From Lachnospiraceae bacterium (GTDB lineage: Bacteria > Bacillota > Clostridia > Lachnospirales > Lachnospiraceae), in assembly GCA_024403515.1 (NCBI GenBank), contig JAKSRS010000004.1:53217-117216 (forward strand): a stretch of DNA of 64,000 bases. Reading direction: 5' to 3'. The first letter of the stretch is position 1; the number at the start of each line of letters is the position of its first letter. Shown here piece after piece: positions 52,991 through 62,208 of this stretch. Under the pieces are notes generated by a model, which worked only from the letters and a program-made list of their open reading frames with translations, was not told where the DNA came from and did not search any database. The translations under genes were made by a program, and so were the position numbers.

Positions 52991-55567
52991 TTAATCTTCA
53001 TTATTCTTTTCTTTATATAAAGGGAATGTTAATGTCACCTTAAAAAGATCTCCATCAAGGTAGATATCAAAGTTTCCGTTATGTGCCTGAGTTAATGACT
53101 TGGCAATTGATAAGCCAAGGCCACTTCCTTCAGTACTCCTTGCAACATCTCCTCGTATAAATCTTTCAGTCAGCTCTTCTGCTGCAAAATTTAACTGGTT
53201 TTTGGAAACATTCTTTAAAGAAAGAACCATTTCCTCGGTTTCGATGTTTCTTGATAAATCAAGATAAACACGGGTGTTTTCAAGAGCATACTTGTAAATG
53301 TTTCCATAAAGATTTTCAATTATACGCCACATTCTTCTGGGATCAGCCCATACCATAACAGGATCGTTGGGTACGCACTTAACAACGGTAAGGCCTTTTT
53401 CCTCGAACTTTTCTTCAAACTCACCCTCACTTTGATACAAAAGCTCAGTAAAGTTAATCTTTTCGCATTCAAGAGTAATATTTCCGCTTGTTACCTTTGA
53501 AGCCTCCAAAAGGTCCATTGTAAGCTGCTTTAACCTCTGGCTCTTTTCATCAAGGATAGCTATGTATCCATTTACTTTTTCGTTTTCAATATTTTCTCTT
53601 TTAATCAAATCAACGTAGTTGATAATTGATGTCAAAGGAGTTTTTATATCGTGAGAAACATTTGTAATCAGGTCAGCCTTAAGTTTTTCATCTCTTGTAG
53701 ATGTTTCAACAGCAGTCTTTAAACCAAGTCCGATATCATTAACGGCTTCAGCAAATGCCTTGGTATCACCGTGCATCTTTGAGATATCAATCTTGTAATC
53801 GTATTCACCTGTGTTAATTCTTCGGATACCATCGACTATTTTCTTTTGCTCAACATTCTTAAAGAAAAGATAAAAGCCTGCAAAAGTGTCAAACACAAAA
53901 AGTGCCATAAAGCTTAATACCGGATGGGAACTAAAGAATAACATACATGCCCAGAATGTATTATAAACCATAAAAAGAAGGTACTTTGACCAGGTTCTTA
54001 CAGCAACACTTGATTCATCGTAAATGCGCCACCAGAATCTTTTAAGCTTATTGTTTCTAAAGAAAAGATTCCTGATAAGCCAGGCCAGAAAACTTTTGTC
54101 CCAGAAGTTTTCACTGCTTATACGACGTACAACAGTATAAAAAGCAAGCAGAACAATATAGGTAAAGAGGAACATAAATATTCCGGCAGGAACAATAAGT
54201 AGTGCCCTTTCACTTGTCTTCCATATAGTCATATCGTCCATTACAATTCGACATGAAATATAAATAATAGTACCTAATAAAACAAAGAAAAGAAATTCAA
54301 CTTCTATCGGAAGCTTATCGAAATCGCCAAGTTCACCTTTGTTTTCCTTGTGATGGTTTTTAATCTCATACCCTGTATTTGTAACAAGAAGCACCACGAA
54401 TGCAATCAAAGCTGTTGCTACACCTGTTACAATCCATGGGAAAATTTTAATTGTATTTTTAAAAGCATAAAAGTTTTCTGAATACACATCGCTTACAGGG
54501 TAAGAAATATCAAGCCCCACCCAAATATCGCAGTCTTCAAAAAACAGTCTGTTGTATAAATTGAAAGAATCCTTTACAGAGTCAAAATACAAGGGCGTAT
54601 TTGTTAAAAACTCCTTGTTATCAAGGTTAATGTAAAGGTACTCGCCTAATTCCTTAAAATAATCAGGAATAACTTCTTCAGATATCGTTCTTGCATTTAA
54701 AAGGTTAGAATAAACCTTTTTATTCTTACCATCGCCAAAAGAAACGAAGTATTTAATGTTTGATTCTTCAGTCGAATAATATTCATTATAAAGCTGATAA
54801 TTTATATAGCTTTTGTAAAGTTTTGATGCGGTCTCTTCAAGAACAGTACATAAAAGAGTATACTCTTCAGCATTTCTTGCGCACTCGATAAGTTCCTTGC
54901 CATCACTGTTTTTATATACTTCAGTAATCATATCAAGTGTAGGAACCTTGTTACCCCTGTCGGTTGTGTCCACACTTGCATTCTTCTGTTCTTCTGTTAA
55001 GACCTTCTTTTCAGTTTCTTCGCTCTTCTTGGATGAATTCTTATTTAAATCCTCATTCTTATTTGAAGAATTTTCCTTAGACCCGTTGAAAACATATGAA
55101 ACATTTGGTTTAAAGTATTCATCCATCTGCTCAAATGACTCAAAAGTGTGGAAAACATGATCAAAGCCTGACTGTTCCCATGAAATCAAATCGTCGAGAT
55201 GATAATATACCGTAGGCCCTGTATATGAACCTTCTTTGTCCCTGTAGGCATACTCACCAATGTTTATGAGTTTTTCGCCATCATAGACACCACCATTTTC
55301 AACTTCCTCTTTGATAACTACAAGTTTACCGATATCATCGAGAGTATTTTGAAGATTCTCAACATAAATATCTGCATCATAAAAATTGCTTCTAAGTTCA
55401 CCTAAAGAAGCAATTCTATGATCATTATATTTAATACCACCCTCTGAAATAAAAAGCCTTGCGCTAAAAAGGTAAAAAAGAACTGTAACACCCAGACAGG
55501 CAAGACTTAAGGCCTGGACAAGTATCAAAAACTGTTGTCCTATCTTGGAAGTCTTTTTCTTTTTCAA
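52991..55567 (-). CDS. Sensor histidine kinase (non-hybrid) with large extracellular domain
   Basis: 858 residues. One membrane helix at ~13-35, a long extracellular domain (~36-375) holding a Lys/Asn/Ser/Glu-rich low-complexity stretch (~170-205), then several more membrane helices (~385-595), a HAMP-like linker, H-box 'TNVSHDIKTPLTSIINYVD', N-box 'RIIENLYGNIYKYA', and G2 'GSGLGLSIAKSL'. The four-plus central helices are more than usual for VanS-type kinases. The start codon is TTG, chosen for AGGAG at the right distance. It lies 45 bp after the OmpR-type regulator and is surely its partner. Confidence 0.92.
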   Translation of the reverse strand: MKKKKTSKIGQQFLILVQALSLACLGVTVLFYLFSARLFISEGGIKYNDHRIASLGELRSNFYDADIYVENLQNTLDDIGKLVVIKEEVENGGVYDGEKLINIGEYAYRDKEGSYTGPTVYYHLDDLISWEQSGFDHVFHTFESFEQMDEYFKPNVSYVFNGSKENSSNKNEDLNKNSSKKSEETEKKVLTEEQKNASVDTTDRGNKVPTLDMITEVYKNSDGKELIECARNAEEYTLLCTVLEETASKLYKSYINYQLYNEYYSTEESNIKYFVSFGDGKNKKVYSNLLNARTISEEVIPDYFKELGEYLYINLDNKEFLTNTPLYFDSVKDSFNLYNRLFFEDCDIWVGLDISYPVSDVYSENFYAFKNTIKIFPWIVTGVATALIAFVVLLVTNTGYEIKNHHKENKGELGDFDKLPIEVEFLFFVLLGTIIYISCRIVMDDMTIWKTSERALLIVPAGIFMFLFTYIVLLAFYTVVRRISSENFWDKSFLAWLIRNLFFRNNKLKRFWWRIYDESSVAVRTWSKYLLFMVYNTFWACMLFFSSHPVLSFMALFVFDTFAGFYLFFKNVEQKKIVDGIRRINTGEYDYKIDISKMHGDTKAFAEAVNDIGLGLKTAVETSTRDEKLKADLITNVSHDIKTPLTSIINYVDLIKRENIENEKVNGYIAILDEKSQRLKQLTMDLLEASKVTSGNITLECEKINFTELLYQSEGEFEEKFEEKGLTVVKCVPNDPVMVWADPRRMWRIIENLYGNIYKYALENTRVYLDLSRNIETEEMVLSLKNVSKNQLNFAAEELTERFIRGDVARSTEGSGLGLSIAKSLTQAHNGNFDIYLDGDLFKVTLTFPLYKEKNNED

Positions 55568-55612
55568 TCCAAATACTCCTGTTTATAGCAATAATGTTTA
55601 AAGCATCATTTT

Positions 55613-56305
55613 TTACATCTTATCAATCTTGTAACCAACGCCCCATACAACCTTAAGATATCTGGGCTCACGAGGGTTAATTTCAATCTTTTCACGGATA
55701 TGTCTTATGTGTACAGCAACCGTATTATCTGCACCAATTGCCTGCTCATTCCAGATTCTTTCATAAATCTGATCAATTGAGAAAACATGTCCCTGATTTT
55801 TGACAAGCAAAAGAAGGATATTGTACTCGATTGGAGTAAGCTTAACTTCTACGTCATCAACGATAACTTCCTTGGTGTCGTCATTAATAATGAGACCACC
55901 AACCTGAAAAACGTTAGAAACTTCTGAAGGCATATTTCCAAGCTTAGTATATCTTCTAAGCTGACTTTTCACTCTTGCAACAAGTTCAAGAGGGTTAAAG
56001 GGCTTTGGAAGATAATCATCGGCACCGACATTAAGTCCTAAAATCTTATCAGGGTCTTCAGTCTTGGCTGAAAGAATAATAATCGGTATGCTGTATGATT
56101 CTCTAATCTTTAAAACTGCATGAATACCATCAAGTCTGGGCATCATGACGTCAATAATAAGAAGCTGAATATCATCCTTTTTAAGAGCTTCAATAGCCTC
56201 GATGCCATCATAAGCTTTTACAACTTCAAAGCCTTCCTGCATAAGATATATCTCAATCGCATCAACAATTTCATGATCATCATCACAAACTAAAATTTTG
56301 CTCAT
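55613..56305 (-). CDS. OmpR/PhoB-family response regulator
   Basis: 230 residues. Receiver (~1-120) with 'LVCDDDHEI', phospho-Asp in 'LLIIDVMMPRLDG', Thr/Ser region 'IIILSAKTED', Lys in 'DYLPKPFNP'. The C-terminal winged helix (~130-230) has 'VKLTPIEYNILLLLVKNQGHVFSIDQIYERIW' and 'VAVHIRHIREKIE...LKVVWGVGYKI'. A GAGGG site precedes the ATG. Immediately upstream of its cognate kinase. The regulated genes are unknown; the neighbouring fibronectin-III protein gene is one possible target. Confidence 0.96.
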   Translation of the reverse strand: MSKILVCDDDHEIVDAIEIYLMQEGFEVVKAYDGIEAIEALKKDDIQLLIIDVMMPRLDGIHAVLKIRESYSIPIIILSAKTEDPDKILGLNVGADDYLPKPFNPLELVARVKSQLRRYTKLGNMPSEVSNVFQVGGLIINDDTKEVIVDDVEVKLTPIEYNILLLLVKNQGHVFSIDQIYERIWNEQAIGADNTVAVHIRHIREKIEINPREPRYLKVVWGVGYKIDKM

Positions 56306-56397
56306 TTAAGTACCCTCTCTTTTTTAATAGTCCAAACTAACATACATATAGTAATAGATAAAACGAATAAGTCGCGTAAAATAATCTTAAGTAATTA

Positions 56398-56754
56398 TTA
56401 ATTCGCATAATCAAAAGCATTTTTGTACCATGTAACTTCTTTATCCATTATAGATATAACATCGTATCTGATATAAACATTTTCCGGAATATGCTTTGAA
56501 TATAAGTATACCCTTGATGCCTTGCATATACGCTTTCTTTTGGCATAATCAACTGCTTCATAGGCCTGACCGAATGCACCACTGCTTCTATATTTTACTT
56601 CGGCAAAAGAAAGATAATCTCCATCTTTGTAAATAATGTCGATTTCACCACCTTTTATTCGGTAGTTTCTTTCTAAAACCTCGACGCCCTGCTTAGTTAA
56701 AAACATCATAGCAATATCTTCGCCGATGTTACCCTCTAACCTTGTATTTCTCAA
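56398..56754 (-). CDS. yraN: YraN (UPF0102) family nuclease-fold protein
   Basis: 118 residues with an endonuclease-like fold: 'GNIGEDIAMMFLTKQGVEVLERNYRIKGGEIDIIYKDGDYLSFAEVKYRSSGAFG' holds the conserved E, D and ExK-type residues of the restriction-endonuclease-like superfamily. No activity is firmly established for the family. The start is probably TTG. It ends the rnhB-ylqG-ylqH operon, just as it follows rnhB in many Firmicutes. Confidence 0.9.
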   Translation of the reverse strand: MRNTRLEGNIGEDIAMMFLTKQGVEVLERNYRIKGGEIDIIYKDGDYLSFAEVKYRSSGAFGQAYEAVDYAKRKRICKASRVYLYSKHIPENVYIRYDVISIMDKEVTWYKNAFDYAN

Positions 56755-56786
56755 TAAGTATTACCCCTGCATTTCTCCCCTTTAGT

Positions 56787-57077
56787 TTAATTGCCCATCT
56801 TTCCTTTAAGTTTATCCATCGCATCCACAAAGACCAGAATTTCAGCAACAACCTCATAAAGTTCAGGCGGAATAGCCTCACCGACATCCAGCTTAGAAAG
56901 CGTGTTTGCAAGCTGTTCATCAGCATGAATGGGAATGTTGGATTCTTTGGCACGATCAAGAATCTTTTCGGCAAAAAATCCGCTACCGGTTGCGACAACT
57001 CTGGGCGCAATATCATTAGGATCATACTCAAGTGCTATGGCCTGCTTAGGCTTTTGTTTGTTTTTATCATCTGCCAT
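56787..57077 (-). CDS. YlqH-like protein (FlhB C-terminal domain homologue)
   Basis: 96 residues that match the cytoplasmic C-terminal domain of FlhB/YscU export-switch proteins without the membrane part: 'AIALEYDPNDIAPRVVATGSGFFAEKILDRAKESNIPIHADEQLANTLSKLDVGEAIPPELYEVVAEIL'-type sequence. The NPTH autocleavage loop is replaced by a DPNDIAP-like sequence, so no cleavage is expected. In B. subtilis ylqH also follows ylqG and rnhB. Starts 2 nt after ylqG ends. Confidence 0.88.
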   Translation of the reverse strand: MADDKNKQKPKQAIALEYDPNDIAPRVVATGSGFFAEKILDRAKESNIPIHADEQLANTLSKLDVGEAIPPELYEVVAEILVFVDAMDKLKGKMGN

Positions 57078-57079
57078 AT

Positions 57080-58825
57080 CTATACCCTTGCATCAAACGA
57101 TGTGTTAGCAATCATCAGTTTCTGAGTCGTGTTATCAAGTGTCTTTTCTATCGATGACTTAAAATCATCCATCTTAACCATTTCAGCGTTGAATGAATAA
57201 CCCTTTTCCCTAAGGCGCTTAGAAAGAATGTCCATGTGTGCACCGACAAAAGAAAGGACATCGTCATCTCTTAATGTAAACTTTGTAGTTATATGTTCGT
57301 TATCTGATAGTTTAACGAAAACATCAGTAGGTCCGATATTATTCATATCAAGATGAATAAAGGCAGTTATCTCCCCACCCTTTTCAGCCATATGTTTTTT
57401 ATTGGTAAAAACATAAAGTTCGGAAGCATTGTTATTATCCGAATTATGAAAAGGAATCTGAACATAAGGGACAAACTGATTCATGGCATCCATAAACTGG
57501 ATATTCTCAGCAAGATTGTTAACCGGTGTTGTAATGCTTTCATTATTAATTCCACTATTTTGAAGCATAGCAGTCAAATCTCTGGTTTGTTCAAACAAAC
57601 GTCCGTAAAGGTCCTTAATCTCGGCCTTGTCAGCAATCTTTTCTTTATTTAAAGACCACTGTGACATAAACGTTCTTTTAACTAAATTATCTATAACAGC
57701 GGATTTTAGTAAACTTTCAAAGCCCTGAAGCTGACTGTTAAACATTCTTGCAACATCAGTTGAATCATCAATTAAATTAGCAGCATTTGAAAGATTTTCA
57801 ACATTAGCCTTTATATCCGACAAAAATGCAGCCAATGCCTTTGAAGGCGTTGTTGAATTATCATTTATCTCTATCTTATCAAGATTATCTGTGGTAAGAT
57901 TTAATGACTTTATCGAATCCTTTAAAATCTCAAGCTCGCCTTCACTGACATTTACTTCAGCAAAAGAAGGCATATCACTGAGTTTATTTGAAAACTTTTC
58001 AATTGTATTTAACAAAGAATCCTGAGGATAATTCATCCTTGCATTCTTAAGATATGAGGCATTAAGTCTTTCTAATAAGTTTTCCTCTGCGTTTGTTTCG
58101 TCCTGATTTTCAAGAGTTTCAAGCGCCTCGTTTAAGGCTTCCTCATTAATTTCTTTTAAATCAGGAAGAAATGCAAGAACCTCATCCGATAAAGCATCTG
58201 AAATGTTAGAACTAATTGAAGATAAGGCATCCGAAATTAAATTCTCGGAGTTTAAATAACTTTCGTACTGTTTTAATGTAAGTTCATTTACCTCAATACC
58301 CATTCTTTGCAAATCAACAATATTCTTTACAGGGGCTTCAGGATATAACGATACATCTTTAAAAGAAGCACTTAAAGAATCTCTGTCGACATTAAGACCA
58401 TACTGCATATTTCTAACAGTCATCTCAACGCTTCTTCCGTTTACGGGAATTCCGGCCTGTCTAAGAGCAATAACAGTAGTCTGATCTTTGGCGGTATTCT
58501 GAAATAAAGGTCTTAAGGTTACAGACCTTCTATTAGATCTTTCAACTTCAAAAGCAACTGATTCCCCCTTGGTCAAGGGTATCTCAGAACCATTTTTAGC
58601 ATTTAAAATAAGCCCTTCTCTTGTCTGAAGTGAAAGGTTTTCATTATCTGCATATAAAACTTTACCAACGAGAGTGTCTCCCGGAGAAAGGGAGTTAATA
58701 AGATCTAATACTGCCATTTTATTGGCATCAGACACAGCAAGGGCTGCGGCCTGAACATTCTGGTTAGCCGCAGTATCCGGACGAGTCATTAGATTATTTA
58801 GAAAGTTTGTAGGAAGAATGGCCAT
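57080..58825 (-). CDS. YlqG-like protein with FliK-type C-terminal (hook-length control-like) domain
   Basis: 581 residues. Long helical, Asn/Asp/Ser-rich middle part (~80-440), and a C-terminal domain (~480-560) resembling the Flg_hook domain: 'ELYVFTNKKHMAEKGGEITAFIHLDMNNIGPTDVFVKLSDNEHITTKFTL'. FliK normally talks to the FlhB C-terminal domain, and here the next gene codes for a free FlhB C-domain (ylqH), so the two probably interact. GAGGGGG precedes the ATG; the longer frame has only a TTG start. It sits between rnhB and ylqH as in Bacillus. Function unproven. Confidence 0.85.
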   Translation of the reverse strand: MAILPTNFLNNLMTRPDTAANQNVQAAALAVSDANKMAVLDLINSLSPGDTLVGKVLYADNENLSLQTREGLILNAKNGSEIPLTKGESVAFEVERSNRRSVTLRPLFQNTAKDQTTVIALRQAGIPVNGRSVEMTVRNMQYGLNVDRDSLSASFKDVSLYPEAPVKNIVDLQRMGIEVNELTLKQYESYLNSENLISDALSSISSNISDALSDEVLAFLPDLKEINEEALNEALETLENQDETNAEENLLERLNASYLKNARMNYPQDSLLNTIEKFSNKLSDMPSFAEVNVSEGELEILKDSIKSLNLTTDNLDKIEINDNSTTPSKALAAFLSDIKANVENLSNAANLIDDSTDVARMFNSQLQGFESLLKSAVIDNLVKRTFMSQWSLNKEKIADKAEIKDLYGRLFEQTRDLTAMLQNSGINNESITTPVNNLAENIQFMDAMNQFVPYVQIPFHNSDNNNASELYVFTNKKHMAEKGGEITAFIHLDMNNIGPTDVFVKLSDNEHITTKFTLRDDDVLSFVGAHMDILSKRLREKGYSFNAEMVKMDDFKSSIEKTLDNTTQKLMIANTSFDARV

Positions 58826-58852
58826 TTTTGCCCCCTCTTTATGAGTCAAGCA

Positions 58853-59614
58853 CTAAATATAATTATGAATAAAGCTCATTCTATGTATCGGCGTTTTTCC
58901 GTATTTCTTTATTGCTTCTATATGATCTGCACTACCATATCCTTTATTACTTGCAAAATGATACTCAGGATACATTTTGTCATACTCAACCATCAGACGG
59001 TCTCGTGTAACTTTAGCAATAATACTCGCGGCACCGATAGAAATACTTTTAGCATCACCTTTAATAATAGGAACCTGCTTAATATCTACGCCGGGAATAG
59101 TAACAGCGTCATTTAATAAAACATCGGGCTTAGGGTCAAGCTTGGAAATAGCCTGTCGCATCGCTTCATATGTAGCCTGCAAAATGTTGATTTCATCTAT
59201 TCTTTCAGGCCCAACATAACCAAGAGAAGCACAGACAGCCTTTTCCATAATAATATCATATAATTCCTCACGCTTTTTTTCGGAAAGCTTTTTGGAATCA
59301 TTTATATACAAAATATCACAGTCCTTGGGAAGAATAACAGCACCCGCAACTACAGGGCCTGCAAAGGGACCTCTTCCTACTTCATCAATCCCACAAACAT
59401 ATCCAAGGCTTTCATACTTTCTTTCATAGGCCTTTAAGGCTTCTATCCTTAATACTTCTGTTTCATAAGCGCAAAGTTTTTTCTTGGCCTTGTCAACAAG
59501 TTTAATAACACCCGGTCTTTCATCAATCTCGTACTCACTAATGAAAGATGCAAGTTCTTTTTCAACCGTATTATCAAGTTCTTCTTTAATAAGCCCCAAC
59601 TTTTTGTCGCTCAT
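58853..59614 (-). CDS. rnhB: Ribonuclease HII
   Basis: 253 residues. Removes ribonucleotides from DNA and RNA-DNA hybrids. An N-terminal helical extension (~1-70) precedes the catalytic core. Catalytic residues: D-E in 'CGIDEVGRGPFAGPVVAGAVIL', Asp in 'YINDSKKLSEKKR', Asp in 'DVLLNDAV' and 'AASIIAKVTRDRLM'. C-terminal 'HRMSFIHNYI'. The ATG with GGAG 7 nt upstream is chosen. Order lepB-rnhB-ylqG follows B. subtilis. Confidence 0.96.
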   Translation of the reverse strand: MSDKKLGLIKEELDNTVEKELASFISEYEIDERPGVIKLVDKAKKKLCAYETEVLRIEALKAYERKYESLGYVCGIDEVGRGPFAGPVVAGAVILPKDCDILYINDSKKLSEKKREELYDIIMEKAVCASLGYVGPERIDEINILQATYEAMRQAISKLDPKPDVLLNDAVTIPGVDIKQVPIIKGDAKSISIGAASIIAKVTRDRLMVEYDKMYPEYHFASNKGYGSADHIEAIKKYGKTPIHRMSFIHNYI

Positions 59615-59636
59615 AGCATTCTCCAATGTTTACTGA

Positions 59637-60173
59637 TTACTTATCTACTTTTCCAAAACGGTTTAAAGGAAAGATTCTGATCCAGACCTTACCTAAAATC
59701 TCATCTCTGTGTACAGGTCCAACTTCATAAAATCGTGAGTCTTCGGAATTATTGCGGTTATCACCCATTACAAAGTATTCGTCATCACCAAGAACAAAGG
59801 GTTCAGCCGCTCTTCCCGGATTTTCAATAACATCTTTTCCATAATGTTCTTCCAAAAGTTCGCCATTAATAAATATGTTTCCATGGTCATCGATTTGGAT
59901 AGTCTCACCGGGAAGTCCGATTATTCTTTTAATGTAATTCTTTCTTTCGTCATTTCTAAAAGGAAAAATAACAATATCGAAACGCTCGGGTTCGCCAAGT
60001 CTGTAGGAAATCTTATTCATGATAAGATTATCTCCATCATGAAGTGTCTCCATCATTGATACACCAATAACCTCGGTTCTCTGGGCTACATATTTAACAA
60101 CAAGAAAACATACTATAATTACAAACAAAAAATATAAGCTTGTGCTTAAAACTTCTTTAGCTTTAGAATTCAT
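59637..60173 (-). CDS. lepB: Signal peptidase I (second copy)
   Basis: 178 residues. One membrane helix (~8-30), then the catalytic domain outside. Catalytic Ser in 'VIGVSMMETLHDGD', Lys in 'NYIKRIIGLPGETI', box E 'VMGDNRNNSEDSRF'. It removes signal peptides from Sec exports. It lies between rbgA and rnhB; a second signal peptidase gene lies on the other side of rbgA. Confidence 0.95.
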   Translation of the reverse strand: MNSKAKEVLSTSLYFLFVIIVCFLVVKYVAQRTEVIGVSMMETLHDGDNLIMNKISYRLGEPERFDIVIFPFRNDERKNYIKRIIGLPGETIQIDDHGNIFINGELLEEHYGKDVIENPGRAAEPFVLGDDEYFVMGDNRNNSEDSRFYEVGPVHRDEILGKVWIRIFPLNRFGKVDK

Positions 60174-60185
60174 TTCCCCTCCAAA

Positions 60186-61067
60186 TTATGGTCTTTCAAG
60201 CGAAATACGACCAATTTTACCATTGCGATACTCTTCGAGCAAAACATTAGATGCTCTGAAATAGTCCGAAACACCGCCCTGCTTAAGGCAACCGCGCTTC
60301 TTGGCTACAGCATCAAGAAGAAGGCTTTCTTTGGTACAAATATAGCCATCCTGCTCTTCTTCTAAGGGCTTTAATGTATCCTCAGTAATATCAAAACGTT
60401 CCTTGATAAGTTCAGGATAATTCTCATAAAGATAAACCAAAAGATTTCCGCAAAGCTCCTCAACCTGCAAAATCTCATCATTAATTGAACCAATAAGTGC
60501 AAGCTTAATGCCTACATTCTGGTCTTCAAACTTGGGCCATAAAATACCTGGAGTATCTAAAAGTTCAAGTTCATTATTAATCTTAATCCACTGTTTACCC
60601 TTTGTAACACCGGGTTTATTACCGGTTTTGGCAACATTTTTCCCTGAAAAAGCATTTATAAATGTAGATTTTCCAACGTTGGGAATACCTACAACCATAG
60701 CTCTTATAGGACGATTTTTAATTCCTCTTGCCCTGTCTCTTTCAATCTTGGCAGCACAAACTTCTTTAACCTTAGGAAGAACGTTTCTAATACCTTCCTT
60801 GTTCTTAGAGTTAATCATAACAACTCCGATTCCACGGCTTTCAAAGTACTTCTTCCACATATCGTTTACGGCTTTATCAGCAAGATCAGCCTTATTCAAA
60901 AGAACGATTCTCATCTTGTTTTTAGCCATCTTATTTATCTCAGGATTTCTGGAAGCTAACGGAACTCTTGCATCAAGAATCTCGATTACCAAATCGACAA
61001 GATTCATGTCCGCTTCCATCATCTTGCGGGCTTTATTCATATGCCCGGGATACCATTGAACTATCAT
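60186..61067 (-). CDS. rbgA: Ribosome biogenesis GTPase RbgA (YlqF)
   Basis: 293 residues. Circularly permuted GTPase (G4-G5-G1-G2-G3 order): 'LLNKADLADK' (G4) comes before 'VVGIPNVGKSTFINAFSG' (G1) and 'LLDTPGILWPKF' (G3). The N-terminal 'QWYPGHMNKARKMM' is the family mark. Needed for late 50S assembly, fitting the r-protein neighbourhood. GGGAG upstream of ATG. Confidence 0.97.
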   Translation of the reverse strand: MIVQWYPGHMNKARKMMEADMNLVDLVIEILDARVPLASRNPEINKMAKNKMRIVLLNKADLADKAVNDMWKKYFESRGIGVVMINSKNKEGIRNVLPKVKEVCAAKIERDRARGIKNRPIRAMVVGIPNVGKSTFINAFSGKNVAKTGNKPGVTKGKQWIKINNELELLDTPGILWPKFEDQNVGIKLALIGSINDEILQVEELCGNLLVYLYENYPELIKERFDITEDTLKPLEEEQDGYICTKESLLLDAVAKKRGCLKQGGVSDYFRASNVLLEEYRNGKIGRISLERP

Positions 61068-61079
61068 TAATAAGTCTCC

Positions 61080-61676
61080 CTATTTTCTCTTTACAAAACC
61101 AAGGTCTTCAAGGTTTGTTGAAAGTTTAAACCAGACCTTTCCTATCATATAACTTTGCTTAACTACGCCGACATTACCTGATCTTGAATCTTCACTGAAA
61201 TTTCGGTTATCGCCCAATACAAAGTATTCTTCTTTACCAAGTTTTAATTCATTTTCCAAAATACCTGCATCAGCCATCTTGTCAAAAGAAGGATCTTCGA
61301 TGCATCTTTTTCCATCTATATATAAATAGCCATCAATAATCTGAAGAGTCTCACCCGGAATACCAACTACTCTTTTAATATAATAGTGAGAATTCTCATT
61401 TCCATTAGGCTGAAAAGCAACTACATCACCCTTTTTAGGTGATGAAATAGTATATACCATTCTGTTTATCAGTATTTCCTGACCCGAATATAGTTCAGTT
61501 TCCATCGAGTTACCAATAACATTAGTCCTTGCGCCAAACACATACATAAGGACAACCGCTAGAAAGGCAGATATAAACACTATAAATACCCATGAAAACA
61601 GTTCTTTAAAGAATTCAGGTCCCAATTGTCTTCGTGGCTTTCTTGAAAAACTTAAGCCTTTATTTCGTCTCGACAT
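61080..61676 (-). CDS. lepB: Signal peptidase I (first copy)
   Basis: 198 residues. Basic N-terminal stretch ('MSRRNKGLSFSRKPRRQLG') then one membrane helix (~38-60). Catalytic Ser in 'VIGNSMETELYSGQ', Lys in 'YYIKRVVGIPGETLQ', box E 'VLGDNRNFSEDSRS'. The ATG has GGAG 7 nt upstream. It opens the lepB-rbgA-lepB-rnhB run after the rplS terminator; an extended -10 (TGGTATTAT, 61715-61707) could serve as its promoter. Confidence 0.95.
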   Translation of the reverse strand: MSRRNKGLSFSRKPRRQLGPEFFKELFSWVFIVFISAFLAVVLMYVFGARTNVIGNSMETELYSGQEILINRMVYTISSPKKGDVVAFQPNGNENSHYYIKRVVGIPGETLQIIDGYLYIDGKRCIEDPSFDKMADAGILENELKLGKEEYFVLGDNRNFSEDSRSGNVGVVKQSYMIGKVWFKLSTNLEDLGFVKRK

Positions 61677-61720
61677 TTTTAACTCCAAGTAATCACAGTT
61701 AAAAAAATAATACCATAACA

Positions 61721-61752
61721 AAAAAAAAGGAGCAATTATACATTGCTCCTTT
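61721..61752 (-). terminator. Terminator after rplS
   Basis: Stem GGAGCAAT / ATTGCTCC with a 5 nt loop (61729-61749), followed on the minus strand by a run of Ts. It lies about 13 nt after the rplS stop. Confidence 0.93.
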
Positions 61753-61764
61753 AGTCGCTAAAAA

Positions 61765-62112
61765 TTATCTAACAAGTTCTTTAACCTTAGCAGCCTTACC
61801 TACACGTGATCTTAAGTAGTTAAGTTTTGCACGACGAACTTTACCCTTACGAACAACTTCAATCTTCTGTACATTAGGGGAGTTAAGAGGCCATGTCTTT
61901 TCTACGCCAACACCGTTTGAAAGCTTTCTAACTGTGAAAGTTTCTCTAGCGCCGCCACCCTGTCTCTTTAAAACAGTACCTTCAAAAATCTGTGTACGCT
62001 CTTTGTTTCCTTCCTTAATCTTAACTGATACCTTTACAGTATCACCTACATTGAAATCTGCAAGGTCGTTTCTTACCTGTGCTGCTTCGATCTTTTCGAT
62101 AATCTCATGCAT
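61765..62112 (-). CDS. rplS: Ribosomal protein bL19
   Basis: 115 residues of the large subunit protein L19, at the 30S-50S interface. Signatures '[35 protein letters not shown]' and '[35 protein letters not shown]'. An AGGAGG site precedes the ATG. A structured leader lies upstream and a terminator follows, so it can be expressed as a separate unit. Confidence 0.98.
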   Translation of the reverse strand: MHEIIEKIEAAQVRNDLADFNVGDTVKVSVKIKEGNKERTQIFEGTVLKRQGGGARETFTVRKLSNGVGVEKTWPLNSPNVQKIEVVRKGKVRRAKLNYLRSRVGKAAKVKELVR

Positions 62113-62200
62113 TGTTTTTTCCTCCTAAATCGTCGGATGTTCTTAATACCTTTGTAACAGAGGACCATCCCCATAAATTGCAACGTTAGTAGTTTATCAT
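62113..62200 (-). promoter_or_regulatory. Putative ribosomal protein L19 leader RNA
   Basis: The ~90 nt before rplS can fold with GGATG..AACATCC pairing (GGGGATGGTCC.. and ..AAGAACATCC) around CTCTGTTACAAAGG, and is preceded by ACGTTGCAA. Position and shape fit the L19 autoregulatory leader known in Firmicutes, but the match is by eye only. Confidence 0.45.
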
Positions 62201-62208
62201 ACAGCCTG

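Noticed and set aside
60508..61059. 183-codon frame on the plus strand inside rbgA
   Set aside because: Antisense to a well conserved GTPase, no RBS.
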